Positions 18,417 through 26,394 of a DNA stretch of 36,605 nucleotides are shown piece after piece. Within the stretch, counting starts at the first letter, position 1. Each line of letters starts with the position of its first letter. This DNA comes from Seminavis robusta (taxonomy: Eukaryota > Bacillariophyta > Bacillariophyceae > Naviculales > Naviculaceae): assembly GCA_903772945.1 (NCBI GenBank), contig CAICTM010001123.1:1-36605 (forward strand), given 5' to 3'. The notes under the pieces were generated by a model. The model did not search any database, was not told where the DNA came from, and was given only the letters and a program-made list of their open reading frames with translations. The translations under genes and the position numbers were made by a program.

Positions 18417-19739
18417 TTATTGCTGTGTCTGTTTTTTGACTCGATCCACCCACCATTGCGTTTGCGCTAGCACTTGCGTATACGAGATATCCGTCCCTGC
18501 CAATACTTCCGTGGGCAGTGGCTTCAAGAGCCAATTGGCTAGCCACAGTGGCAACAGTTTGCGCAAAATGGTGCGGGCAATAAACTCGAATTTGAGCCAT
18601 CCGGACCGTGGATGGGTGTAATCTGACAATTCACTAACGGCATGAGCATCTCCCAAGCGTGCTTGTGTATAGGCGGGCAATGCTTTATTCCACTCGTGAT
18701 TTTGTTGAGCTAGCGTGTCGCAAAAGACTTGTACATCTTGCAGCGCGGCATTGCAGCCTTGTCCGCACGACGCCGAGACGGCGTGGGCCGCGTCGCCCAA
18801 CAAGAGTGTATGGGGAGTGTGCAATTGACTGCACCGTACCGAGAGTAGTGTGGCCGTGGGACGATTTAACAAGGCGTCGGCTTCCTCGTCGGAAACCAAA
18901 AACGCCAGTTCTTCCGGTGACAATTGGGCAAAATAATCTTGCACTTGATGGGGTTCCGTCATGGTGGCAAATGGATCGGATCCCTTGTCAAAAATAATGG
19001 CACCACTGACTACCCCCGGATGAATGGGAACGGCAATGATTTTGCACGTGGGAAACATCCAACCGTGAATCTTGTCGGAATCCATGCGTTCCACTTTAGG
19101 AGCTGCTCGTGACAGATGAATGGTTCGATAATCATCGGGAATTTCCTGGATGTCTGCCGTCAATAGATTGTTGTCACAAAGTTCTTGTCGCACTTGGGAG
19201 CGTCCTCCATCGGCGGCGACCAGGTAGTCAAACGCAAGGGTGGTGGTGGTCGTTGTCGTGTCATTATTAGTATTGTTGCTTCGTATCGAAATGGTCTTGG
19301 CGTCATGATCCAAATCTTCCATGGCGCTGTCAAAGTGGAATTGGACCTTACTTTTACTAGTTGCTGCTTGTGCCACTGCCTCGAGCAATGTTTTGGCCAA
19401 TTGGTTGCGATCAATGGATAGATTTGGTTTATCTCTGGGAATGAACCGACGTCCTTTTTTGCCGTGCAGACAGAGTCCCACCACCCAAACGCCTTGATTG
19501 GAAAGCGTGCTTTGAATGGACTTTGGCAAAGCATTCCATCCACGGGATTGCAAGGCAATGGGAAAGGTTCGATCACTACTGGCAGCATCCGTCTTGGAAC
19601 GAGGATCGGAACGCTTTTCCACAATAAAAATGTCATAAGTCTTACTGTCGTTGTGCTGCAACAGATTCCACGCCAATAGGAGACCGCAAGGACCGGCACC
19701 CACAATGACAATCTTGACCCTCGATGTTGATGATGACAT
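18417..19739 (-). CDS. FAD-dependent monooxygenase, kynurenine 3-monooxygenase-like
   Basis: A single exon from ATG 19739, 440 residues. The dinucleotide-binding GAGPCG is at 14-19, the DG motif (AADGGRSQVR) at 175-184 and the GD motif with the flavin-contact loop (GDAAHAV, then GQGCNAALQD) at 315-335. These three motifs in this order define class A aromatic hydroxylases. The GDAAHA...GQGxNA phrase and the long C-terminal helical part (KFEFIARTILRKLLPLWLANW) are closest to kynurenine 3-monooxygenase, which uses NADPH and O2 to hydroxylate kynurenine. The C-terminal hydrophobic stretch may attach to membranes. Substrate is not provable from motifs. A run of seven threonines (161-167) is a low-complexity insertion in a loop. 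It is divergent from the TPR gene at 20636, about 0.9 kb away. Confidence 0.8.
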   Translation of the reverse strand: MSSSTSRVKIVIVGAGPCGLLLAWNLLQHNDSKTYDIFIVEKRSDPRSKTDAASSDRTFPIALQSRGWNALPKSIQSTLSNQGVWVVGLCLHGKKGRRFIPRDKPNLSIDRNQLAKTLLEAVAQAATSKSKVQFHFDSAMEDLDHDAKTISIRSNNTNNDTTTTTTTLAFDYLVAADGGRSQVRQELCDNNLLTADIQEIPDDYRTIHLSRAAPKVERMDSDKIHGWMFPTCKIIAVPIHPGVVSGAIIFDKGSDPFATMTEPHQVQDYFAQLSPEELAFLVSDEEADALLNRPTATLLSVRCSQLHTPHTLLLGDAAHAVSASCGQGCNAALQDVQVFCDTLAQQNHEWNKALPAYTQARLGDAHAVSELSDYTHPRSGWLKFEFIARTILRKLLPLWLANWLLKPLPTEVLAGTDISYTQVLAQTQWWVDRVKKQTQQ

Positions 19740-20635
19740 GGTTTATTGATTTTATTAAAATCTCTGGGAGAAGCAAATTATGAAGAAGTTGCTCGAGACG
19801 ATCAATCGAATTCCAGCATAGACGTTCTGTGAGAAAGAAATGGTGTCCAAGCCGTGTTGGTGTCACCTTGTTGCCTTGTTGAGAAGTGCGAAGCGAGTTC
19901 GATCCCAAGATTGCGAGAATATTATTGCGAAAAAGGTCTAGCCACCGGTACAGTCGTACAGTCGTACAGCGTACTGCACATGTACCGGTACCGGTAGCTA
20001 GTAATGAAAGGTATAGCCTTAATAAATTATTAGCCTGTGCAAATTTAAGGTTAGATTAGGTGACGGACTGCTTACCAACATTCTATAGCAAATAAATCGC
20101 ACGGAATCTCTCTTCAGGCTTTCCTACTGGCGCCATGGTACTGAAATTATGCCGCCAGATTGCCGATACCCGTACAGTCATACCGGTAGCAACTGTCGCA
20201 TGGTCAACAAGACACATCCATTTCAAAAAGGCGTCTCACATGCAAACTAACTGAGGGTGGACGACGATGGTGATGGCTGCAACCTGACGACATTGAGAGC
20301 TTCCGAATCGCCACGAGCAAAGTACCTTTATTATTATCCTCCTCCTCCTTGCTTCCATCAAGGCTACTACTAGTAGTGGCTCTTTCCTCCTTCCATTCGT
20401 TGGATACCCCACAGCTACCTCCTCGAACCAACTGTTCGCTTTTTCCATAATCCGACCCTCCGACCACCATCTTCGAGTTTTGTGCATTGCCAACTCCCAC
20501 TACCGTCAAAGAAGTTTCTGGGGTGATAGTTGAGTAGCAAGGCAGGGAGAGGGAATCCGTGTCTTTGCAAGTTCCGTAGCTGGGCTGTCTATCTATCTGT
20601 TCTCTTCTAGCTTGATTGATAGAAGCAAGCAAACC
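19740..20635. other. Divergent promoter region
   Basis: This stretch separates the divergent monooxygenase-like and TPR genes and so holds both upstream regions. Bases 19943-20003 are dense in overlapping GTACCGGTAC and CAGTCGTACAG units (19982-19997 has two ACCGGT cores). Bases 20320-20346 are rich in CCTCCTCCTT. Minus-strand frames overlapping the TPR gene start are shadows. Confidence 0.45.
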
Positions 20636-22933
20636 ATGAGGAATCCTCTCAAGAAGATCACCAAGAAGATCAATTTTCGGTTGGCCAGCAATGCCGCTCA
20701 ACACTCCAATTCCAAGACAAGCAGCAGTGACAAGGGAGATGGGAAAGCCACCACCAGCAGTAAAAAGAAACAAGGCACCAGCCGGGCCATGTACAATCGA
20801 AGTCACACGGAATCAGAGCACGACGATCCCCTATTCAACAATCGCTCCAGTAAACTGAGGCTGGCACTGGCAGAAAGCAAAAAGAATGCCAATGCTGCAC
20901 AACGAGCCACTGCTGCTGCGGATCAACCCAAGAAGAAGAAAAAGAGTCGCATGGGCTTTGGGACTATGGGTAGTAGTCGCAAGACAAATCCCGACAAGGC
21001 AGAGAATGATAACCAACAACACAAGAACAGCAGCCAAGACAACAACAACAACAAACAGCAGCAGGACACTCTTTTAGGTCCAGCATCATCCGAACGAGCC
21101 CCCAAATCAGTCGAACAATCACTTCCAGCAACAACATCCAGTGAGGATAAGACTCCACCTCGACGAACTCCTTCTTCCTCCAAATTTGATGCTCCCACTG
21201 TTTCCTCGCAACAAAAGATGCGTGACAAACGCGACCCCCACTTGGAACGAATCGCCAAGGCAGCCGCCGCACTCGACAATACTGGAAATGAAATGTTTGA
21301 ACGGGGAGAATACGACAAGGCCATGGCACACTACGTCAAGGCACTCAAACTCAAGAATCGAACACTGGCAGGGTCGCAACAATTGGATGAATTGGGGAAT
21401 CCAATAATAACTGCGCCACTGCCAGCAGCAGTAGACAACAAACCTGATGAAAAAGAACCAGCCAAGAAGAAGGAAGAACCGGAAGTCCAGAAGGGATCCG
21501 ATGATTTGTGGGTATCCGTGGCAACGTCCATTAACAATATTGGCTACTTGAGACAACAATCCGGTCATGCGTCGGCAGAAGAAACCATGCAGGCCTATCA
21601 AAACTCGTTACAAATCAAACGACGTGTCCTGGGAAAAGATAATCTGAGTGTGGGAAAGACGCTTAACAATCTGGGCACGGTACACTACTTGAAACGGGAA
21701 TATGATCAGGCACTGCAAGCCTATCGAGAAGCACTGCAAATCATGATGGCAACGCTGGGGCCCGATCATTTGGACGTGGGAACCGTTCATAGTAACATGG
21801 GTGATGTCTTTTGGGCACAATCGGGTGATGCATCGTCGAAAGCAGCCAAACAACAACGACGAGGCAATGATAACAACAACAACAATTCGCCGCAAGATAT
21901 TTATCAAGCCAATCGGGATGCGGCGCTGAATCATTACCGACATTCGCTGGAGATTCGATGGGAAGAACTCAAGGATCACAAGGATCCCAAAATCATTCGA
22001 TTGTTGGAGAAAATTGCTGCACTAGAAATGGGAGAATCATTCCTGGCATTGGTGCAGAACAATCACCGACATCGCATGTCGCCCAAGAAAAGGGATGATG
22101 CCATTGATGAGGAAGAAAATGATACCACGGATTCCACCGATCCGGATGAAGCCATTGAAGCGGAAGCCAGCGAGCGTCCGGTGCAGCAAGAACTGCAGAC
22201 GTTACACCAGGAATTACAGGAGGATGTCAAGGCGTTGGATATGATGGAACGGAAAATGGCAATTGACATGGTCAAAGACAAGCTGAGACTGATTCGAGAG
22301 ATGAAAAAATTATCCCTCCTCAACAAGCCGTTGGATGAAATGAGCCTTGCCAGCGGAGCAATCACACCGAGGATCAAAGTGCAACCACTCAGTCCGGTGG
22401 AGAGAAATGAAGCATTGTGCGCGGTGAAGGGTAGATTGCAACAACTACGAATTGCTCGAATTCAGGAACCAGACATTATGAGAAGGCACACACTGTGTGT
22501 CCCCAGTGACTTGAAGGAAGCCGACCAATCTCCAGCAAATTACGTCATGAGCCAAAGAGCCCAGCAACTGTTGAACCGAACATTGCTTCAGAAGCCTGCT
22601 CTCGCCGGCATCAAGCCGTCTCCCACTGTGAGTGAATTCGAGGAACTGCAAAAGTTCTCATTCTTCAATGTAGAGCATCACGAGATTGATATCGGTGACG
22701 ACGATGATTCCGTGCTCAGCGACATTACCCGATCGACAACACTGAGCGTGAGCCGAAGAGGACGCCAAAACTTGAACGAAGGTATGGATGCCCTGCGAAG
22801 TCACCCCGTTCCCGCCGCACAGGGTAACTCCAACCATTCGTGGATGGTTCCGACAGCCGCTCCTTTGGAGACATCCGGGGTTAGTTCCCCTCCCGCGACT
22901 CCGCTGCCTGCTGCTTCCATGGCAGCTTTCTAA
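20636..22933 (+). CDS. TPR (kinesin-light-chain type) protein, 765 aa
   Basis: I use ATG 20636; the frame is open a few codons upstream without an earlier ATG. Residues 1-200 are basic and low-complexity (Lys, Asn, Gln, Ser), probably disordered. Residues about 205-245 hold one TPR (NTGNEMFERGEYDKAMAHYV). A Lys/Glu insertion follows, then more TPR units at about 295-395 (SINNIGYLRQQSG, TLNNLGTVHYLKREYDQALQ, TVHSNMGDVFW) and about 425-470, with Asn- and Gln-rich insertions between them. Residues 536-605 hold MMERKMAIDMVKDKLRL and PLSPVERNEALCAVKGRLQQ, a module that also occurs at 24893-25055. An acidic region and a Ser/Pro-rich tail end the protein. TPRs bind partner proteins; no enzymatic domain is seen. 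Confidence 0.85.
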   Translation: MRNPLKKITKKINFRLASNAAQHSNSKTSSSDKGDGKATTSSKKKQGTSRAMYNRSHTESEHDDPLFNNRSSKLRLALAESKKNANAAQRATAAADQPKKKKKSRMGFGTMGSSRKTNPDKAENDNQQHKNSSQDNNNNKQQQDTLLGPASSERAPKSVEQSLPATTSSEDKTPPRRTPSSSKFDAPTVSSQQKMRDKRDPHLERIAKAAAALDNTGNEMFERGEYDKAMAHYVKALKLKNRTLAGSQQLDELGNPIITAPLPAAVDNKPDEKEPAKKKEEPEVQKGSDDLWVSVATSINNIGYLRQQSGHASAEETMQAYQNSLQIKRRVLGKDNLSVGKTLNNLGTVHYLKREYDQALQAYREALQIMMATLGPDHLDVGTVHSNMGDVFWAQSGDASSKAAKQQRRGNDNNNNNSPQDIYQANRDAALNHYRHSLEIRWEELKDHKDPKIIRLLEKIAALEMGESFLALVQNNHRHRMSPKKRDDAIDEEENDTTDSTDPDEAIEAEASERPVQQELQTLHQELQEDVKALDMMERKMAIDMVKDKLRLIREMKKLSLLNKPLDEMSLASGAITPRIKVQPLSPVERNEALCAVKGRLQQLRIARIQEPDIMRRHTLCVPSDLKEADQSPANYVMSQRAQQLLNRTLLQKPALAGIKPSPTVSEFEELQKFSFFNVEHHEIDIGDDDDSVLSDITRSTTLSVSRRGRQNLNEGMDALRSHPVPAAQGNSNHSWMVPTAAPLETSGVSSPPATPLPAASMAAF

Positions 22934-23734
22934 CTCAACAATTGAGTTTTTCATTATCGTGAACTAACTAGTCTACAGTAACGAGAGAATCCTACATGAT
23001 TCTTCAAGTGCTTTCGTCAATCCGTTTGTGCTAGTCGCCCTGTTGCGTGGTCTACTCCTGGCCAATCCACTGGCATGCAATCGACGCAGCTCTTGCCAGT
23101 ACACCTAGTTGTTTCCATGATTTCGAACTCGAAGAAAACTGGACATAGAGGGAGGCCCTCGTGTACCGTACTCGGATGGGAGAGTTTTGTCATCAATGCT
23201 GCCGTCGAAAATTGGTTTATGTTGTTTGGATTCAGTTGGAGGCACTGAAAACGGAAAATGAACGCAATAGTTGGAAGACGCAGTGCTGAAGGAGAAACTA
23301 CGGTCCAAATGGTACTACAGTTGTAGCACGCAGGTAGCTCCGGAGGTCCAACAATCGAGGCAAATTGGCTCATGACATTGACTCCCGCTCGCATCTGTGA
23401 ATGAACGACGCATGATCGAATCGAATGAGCGTGGATTGCATCATGTCCAGTAAATTGATTCGGTAAATGGCTGATGAGTGCTCGAGGACAGCCTTGTCCT
23501 AGCTAGCTAGCTAGAGCTGTCTTCCTGGTCCTCTTCAACTTTGCCGAAAGGTTGCACGGGCTCATCATTGAAGCCAGGCCACCAACTTGCGGGATGCTAA
23601 GCTGTTTGCCAAATCTAGCATATGAGGGATGCAGTTGCATTGACTGACACAAGCAAAACAAACACCAAAGATCCGCCACAAAAAAGAATACACCGCAAGT
23701 AAAACAGATTCAAGCAAACACGAGACAAATAACA
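22934..23734. other. Intergenic stretch, no gene supported
   Basis: A minus-strand frame of 125 codons from ATG 23394 to 23017 exists but has no recognisable domain, signal peptide or paralogue, so I leave it uncalled. Bases 23499-23515 are a CTAGCTAGCTAGCTAG run. The last 150 bases precede the secreted-protein gene at 23735. Confidence 0.4.
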
Positions 23735-24145
23735 ATGAAGGTATCACCCACTATGATCACACTGATTTCATTCATGACAATCACAACACTGGCAACTACT
23801 GGCTCTGCTGCAAGTCTTCGTGGACTAGCCTATTATGAGGACCAAGAACTCCGCAAACAATATTGCCAGAGTTCCACAGCTTTGTCCTTGAAAGCAAACT
23901 TTATTTCTGCAGATCATACCCGTGAGGGATGCGAAATTTATTGCGAGTTAGACAGTGACACCTGTAATGCTTGGGCGAACAACTATCCTGTGGCCATCTA
24001 TCCTGACTGTTCAGACAACAACCCTTCTGCCTCCCATTTGGTGGGTAGTTTCTCCTCCAGCACTGAAGCTTACAACTATTGTGCCAATGAGTGTGGGAAA
24101 ACAGCATCTTTCTGTGCGGCCTGGAATTCCAACTACTTCCTTTAA
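23735..24145 (+). CDS. Small secreted protein with duplicated CxxxC/CxAW motif (136 aa)
   Basis: From ATG 23735 to TAA 24143-24145. Residues 2-26 (VSPTMITLISFMTITTLATT and GSAAS) form a signal peptide. The mature part has the pattern C-x3-C-x6-C-x-A-W-x2-N-Y twice: CEIYCELDSDTCNAWANNY and, near the end, CANECGKTASFCAAWNSNY. The first copy is followed by another Cys (YPDC). The duplicate suggests two linked small folds stabilised by disulphides. I do not recognise the family. PAN/Apple-like folds also use paired cysteines around CxxxC, but the rest does not match well. It is probably exported. Confidence 0.7.
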   Translation: MKVSPTMITLISFMTITTLATTGSAASLRGLAYYEDQELRKQYCQSSTALSLKANFISADHTREGCEIYCELDSDTCNAWANNYPVAIYPDCSDNNPSASHLVGSFSSSTEAYNYCANECGKTASFCAAWNSNYFL

Positions 24146-24616
24146 AAATATCGAAACATGAATTTGTACCACCTCAAGTTTCCACTATATTTCTGTACTT
24201 CATGAAGATTTCCAACTAGGAACTTGTTCTGTGGGCGTGCTACCGGTCGATAGCGTAGCTCATAAATGGCTTGATTTGCGGAAACGAAACCTACAGCGAT
24301 GTTTTCCGTATCTGGCGAAAAGAGGGCCATCTCCCAATTCTCTAGAAGATCCAGATCCAAGGCAAGAACATTTGGTGTGCTACACGCGAGAAATGCTTTG
24401 GGGCGGCTTCCAAGCATCCAACAACTTGCTTGCTGCCGGTATGGTTATCATCGGTACGGTACCACCAGTTGCTTGATGAAGGGGAATGATGATCAAACAA
24501 ACTTCAATCCGCTCTGACGGCTTTTCATTTGAAAGCACGTCGACAAACTCCGTTGCTTGGCTTCGTCACAAAATCGCAAATTTTCCGAGCTTTCGTGTTA
24601 ACCTTCCAACGATGCC
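24146..24616. other. Intergenic stretch, no gene supported
   Basis: A plus-strand frame of 72 codons from ATG 24486 leads towards the next gene remnant in a different frame, and may be its original start. Bases 24452-24467 contain a GGTACGGTACC palindromic run. I see nothing else. Confidence 0.4.
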
Positions 24617-25204
24617 TTGTTCCTTTCCTCGTACAAAAGAAGAGAGATCAATGTCTACTGTACCGGTAGAACCAGAGAAGCTACGGGGAACAAAGAGGTG
24701 AATTTTCTCGGTGGATTTGCTACTGAAAGCAACGACAAAAGGGGGGATTATGCTTCGGTAGTTTCTTCGGACGACAATCTGCTCACAGTTGCTAGCGACG
24801 TTGAAAACAGAATCATCGAAAACTCATCAATTGTTGCAGAATGCCGAGCTGTACGGAGTGAAATAAAGTCTGAGTTGGATTTTATTGAAGCAATGGAACG
24901 GAGAGTTCATCTTGGTTTGCTCAAGGACAGGATCGAGTTGCGACGAGGTCTTCGAGGAGAAGACTCGGCAAGCTCAACGTTCAAACCATTATCAAAACCA
25001 GAGCGACGGGCAGCGCTCAGACATGTCAAAAACAGAGTGAGAAAGCTTCGTCAGAAGCCATCGTCTCCTCACAAGAAGAAGAAAGAACCAGTTAAGCAGA
25101 CCTTGCGGAAACCAACGAAAAGCGTATGCTTGGCTGGAGGGACAAGGAATGTCAACGAGAAAAAGTTTTATGTCCGACCTTTAGCACCCAAGAACATTTA
25201 CTGA
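24617..25204 (+). pseudogene. Gene or remnant sharing a motif with the TPR protein at 20636
   Basis: An open frame of 195 codons ends in TGA at 25202-25204. It has no ATG until 24893, which lies inside the conserved motif. Translation gives AMERRVHLGLLKDRIELRR (92-110) and PLSKPERRAALRHVKNRVRK (124-143). These align with MMERKMAIDMVKDKLRL and PLSPVERNEALCAVKGRLQQ of the TPR protein at 20636. The tail is basic (HKKKKEPVKQ). A start ATG exists upstream in another frame (24486 or 24651). That frame stops at 24699-24701, where the reading would have to shift, and I find no plausible intron to join them. It is either a decayed duplicate or a gene whose first exon I cannot see. Confidence 0.45.
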
Positions 25205-25499
25205 AGGCACAAATTCTACATGCCAAGAAGTCTGAAGCCCATAGCATCGCATCTAACTGGTGACCGTCACAAACAACCTTCCAGATACCGGTCCACTCCA
25301 CCCCTCACATCACTAATGACAATCTCCAAACACAATGCACACTTACAAACTACTACAATGGATTTGCTCAACACCACACCCCTTCATGTTCTTCATTTGC
25401 GGGTACTGGTAACAAACGATAACAACAATGATAGAGCATCCGATCATAAACTCATGCAGCTTTCCTGTTCTACAGCGCTCGTTCACAAAACTGCATTAT

Positions 25500-26150
25500 T
25501 TAGTTTGGCCACCGAACAGAATCCGTTCCAACTATTTTGAGATAATCGTAGTAATCCATTTCGTCCCTTCCTTGGAATATTCGATCAATCTGTTCAGTCG
25601 ACAATGTTCCATCACGAGAGCCACTTGAAAACGACCGGAAAACAAGGTCAACAGCACGTTTGTCAAGCCCTTCAGCCTGTATAGCTCTGTTCATTGCCGG
25701 CCGGAGAGACGAGGGAAGAGGCCCCGTAGGATTCCGTCGATCGTATAATCCTCGTCCTTCCAGTTCTTCCATGTATACACGAGTTTCGGCACCCTTGTTC
25801 ATTACCGCTGTCTTGGATAGGGACTTGTCCACGCCATAGGGCTTCAAGGGCCACTGAAATTCGAGACCATCCAATCGTGTGGCAAATTCGTCTCTCTGGA
25901 CATATTTTCCTTGATCCAATAATCCCAGAGCTCGCTTGAAATCTGACAACTGCACTTGACAAGATGATCCTGATGGCGCCTTCATTCCGTAACACTCCGG
26001 TCCTGCGATCCTTCCGTAGACTTTTACTACTTCCAACACTGGAATCTCTACTGGAGTCGAAGGAATTGGGGCAGATGTCAGCGACAAGACGATCGCAATA
26101 GGCGCGAAGAAAGGCGCCAATGAGGCTGTTATGGGTGCAATTGGGATCAT
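25500..26150 (-). CDS. Hypothetical protein with N-terminal hydrophobic signal (216 aa)
   Basis: The frame is open from 26195 but the first ATG is at 26150. Residues 6-26 (PITASLAPFFAPIAIVLSLTS) are a hydrophobic segment that could be a signal peptide, a plastid/mitochondrial import signal or a membrane anchor. The rest contains SDFKRALGLLDQGKYVQRDEF, cut here at FATRLDG, and ends with SGSRDGTLSTEQIDRIF. The last has the G and hydrophobic spacing of an EF-hand loop, but two acidic positions are lost. I do not recognise the family. An upstream exon with ATG 26211 in another frame is possible. The gene is convergent with the remnant before it and divergent from the LRR gene. Confidence 0.6.
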   Translation of the reverse strand: MIPIAPITASLAPFFAPIAIVLSLTSAPIPSTPVEIPVLEVVKVYGRIAGPECYGMKAPSGSSCQVQLSDFKRALGLLDQGKYVQRDEFATRLDGLEFQWPLKPYGVDKSLSKTAVMNKGAETRVYMEELEGRGLYDRRNPTGPLPSSLRPAMNRAIQAEGLDKRAVDLVFRSFSSGSRDGTLSTEQIDRIFQGRDEMDYYDYLKIVGTDSVRWPN

Positions 26151-26195
26151 CTTGACTGCCTTTGTTGCTGAAGATCGACGAGATGCAGATCGCAA

Positions 26196-26394
26196 CCCAC
26201 TTATCTTGCATGCTTCAAGTTGCTTTTGGTGTATTGTGTATTGGTGTCTTTGTTGGTGTCTTTGTTGGTGTCAACTGTTTCATTGACTGACGTCACTCCT
26301 CTTTCCTTAGAAACAAGATGAGGTTTCTCCGCTCACAATTTGAAATGACTTCGCAGGCCCCTCAAACGTGCTGCTCCTTGTCTGAATCGTTTGG
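26196..26394. promoter_or_regulatory. Divergent promoter with TTGGTGTCTTTG tandem repeat
   Basis: The 26150 (minus) and 26395 (plus) genes point away from each other here. Bases 26241-26272 are two full copies and a partial third copy of TTGGTGTCTTTG. A 19-base sequence GAGGTTTCTCCGCTCACAA at 26320-26338 recurs exactly at 28496-28514, beyond the other end of the LRR gene. No TATA box can be assigned with confidence. Confidence 0.4.

Noticed and set aside
19890..19915. GAGTTCGATCCC resembling a tRNA T loop
   Set aside because: No matching stems or A box upstream.
20204..20806. Minus-strand ORF of 200 codons over the TPR gene start
   Set aside because: Overlaps the real gene at 20636 in a low-complexity region and has no family signal; treated as a shadow.
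23017..23394. Minus-strand ORF of 125 codons with ATG
   Set aside because: No domain, signal peptide, paralogue or coding-like pattern beyond being open; kept as intergenic.
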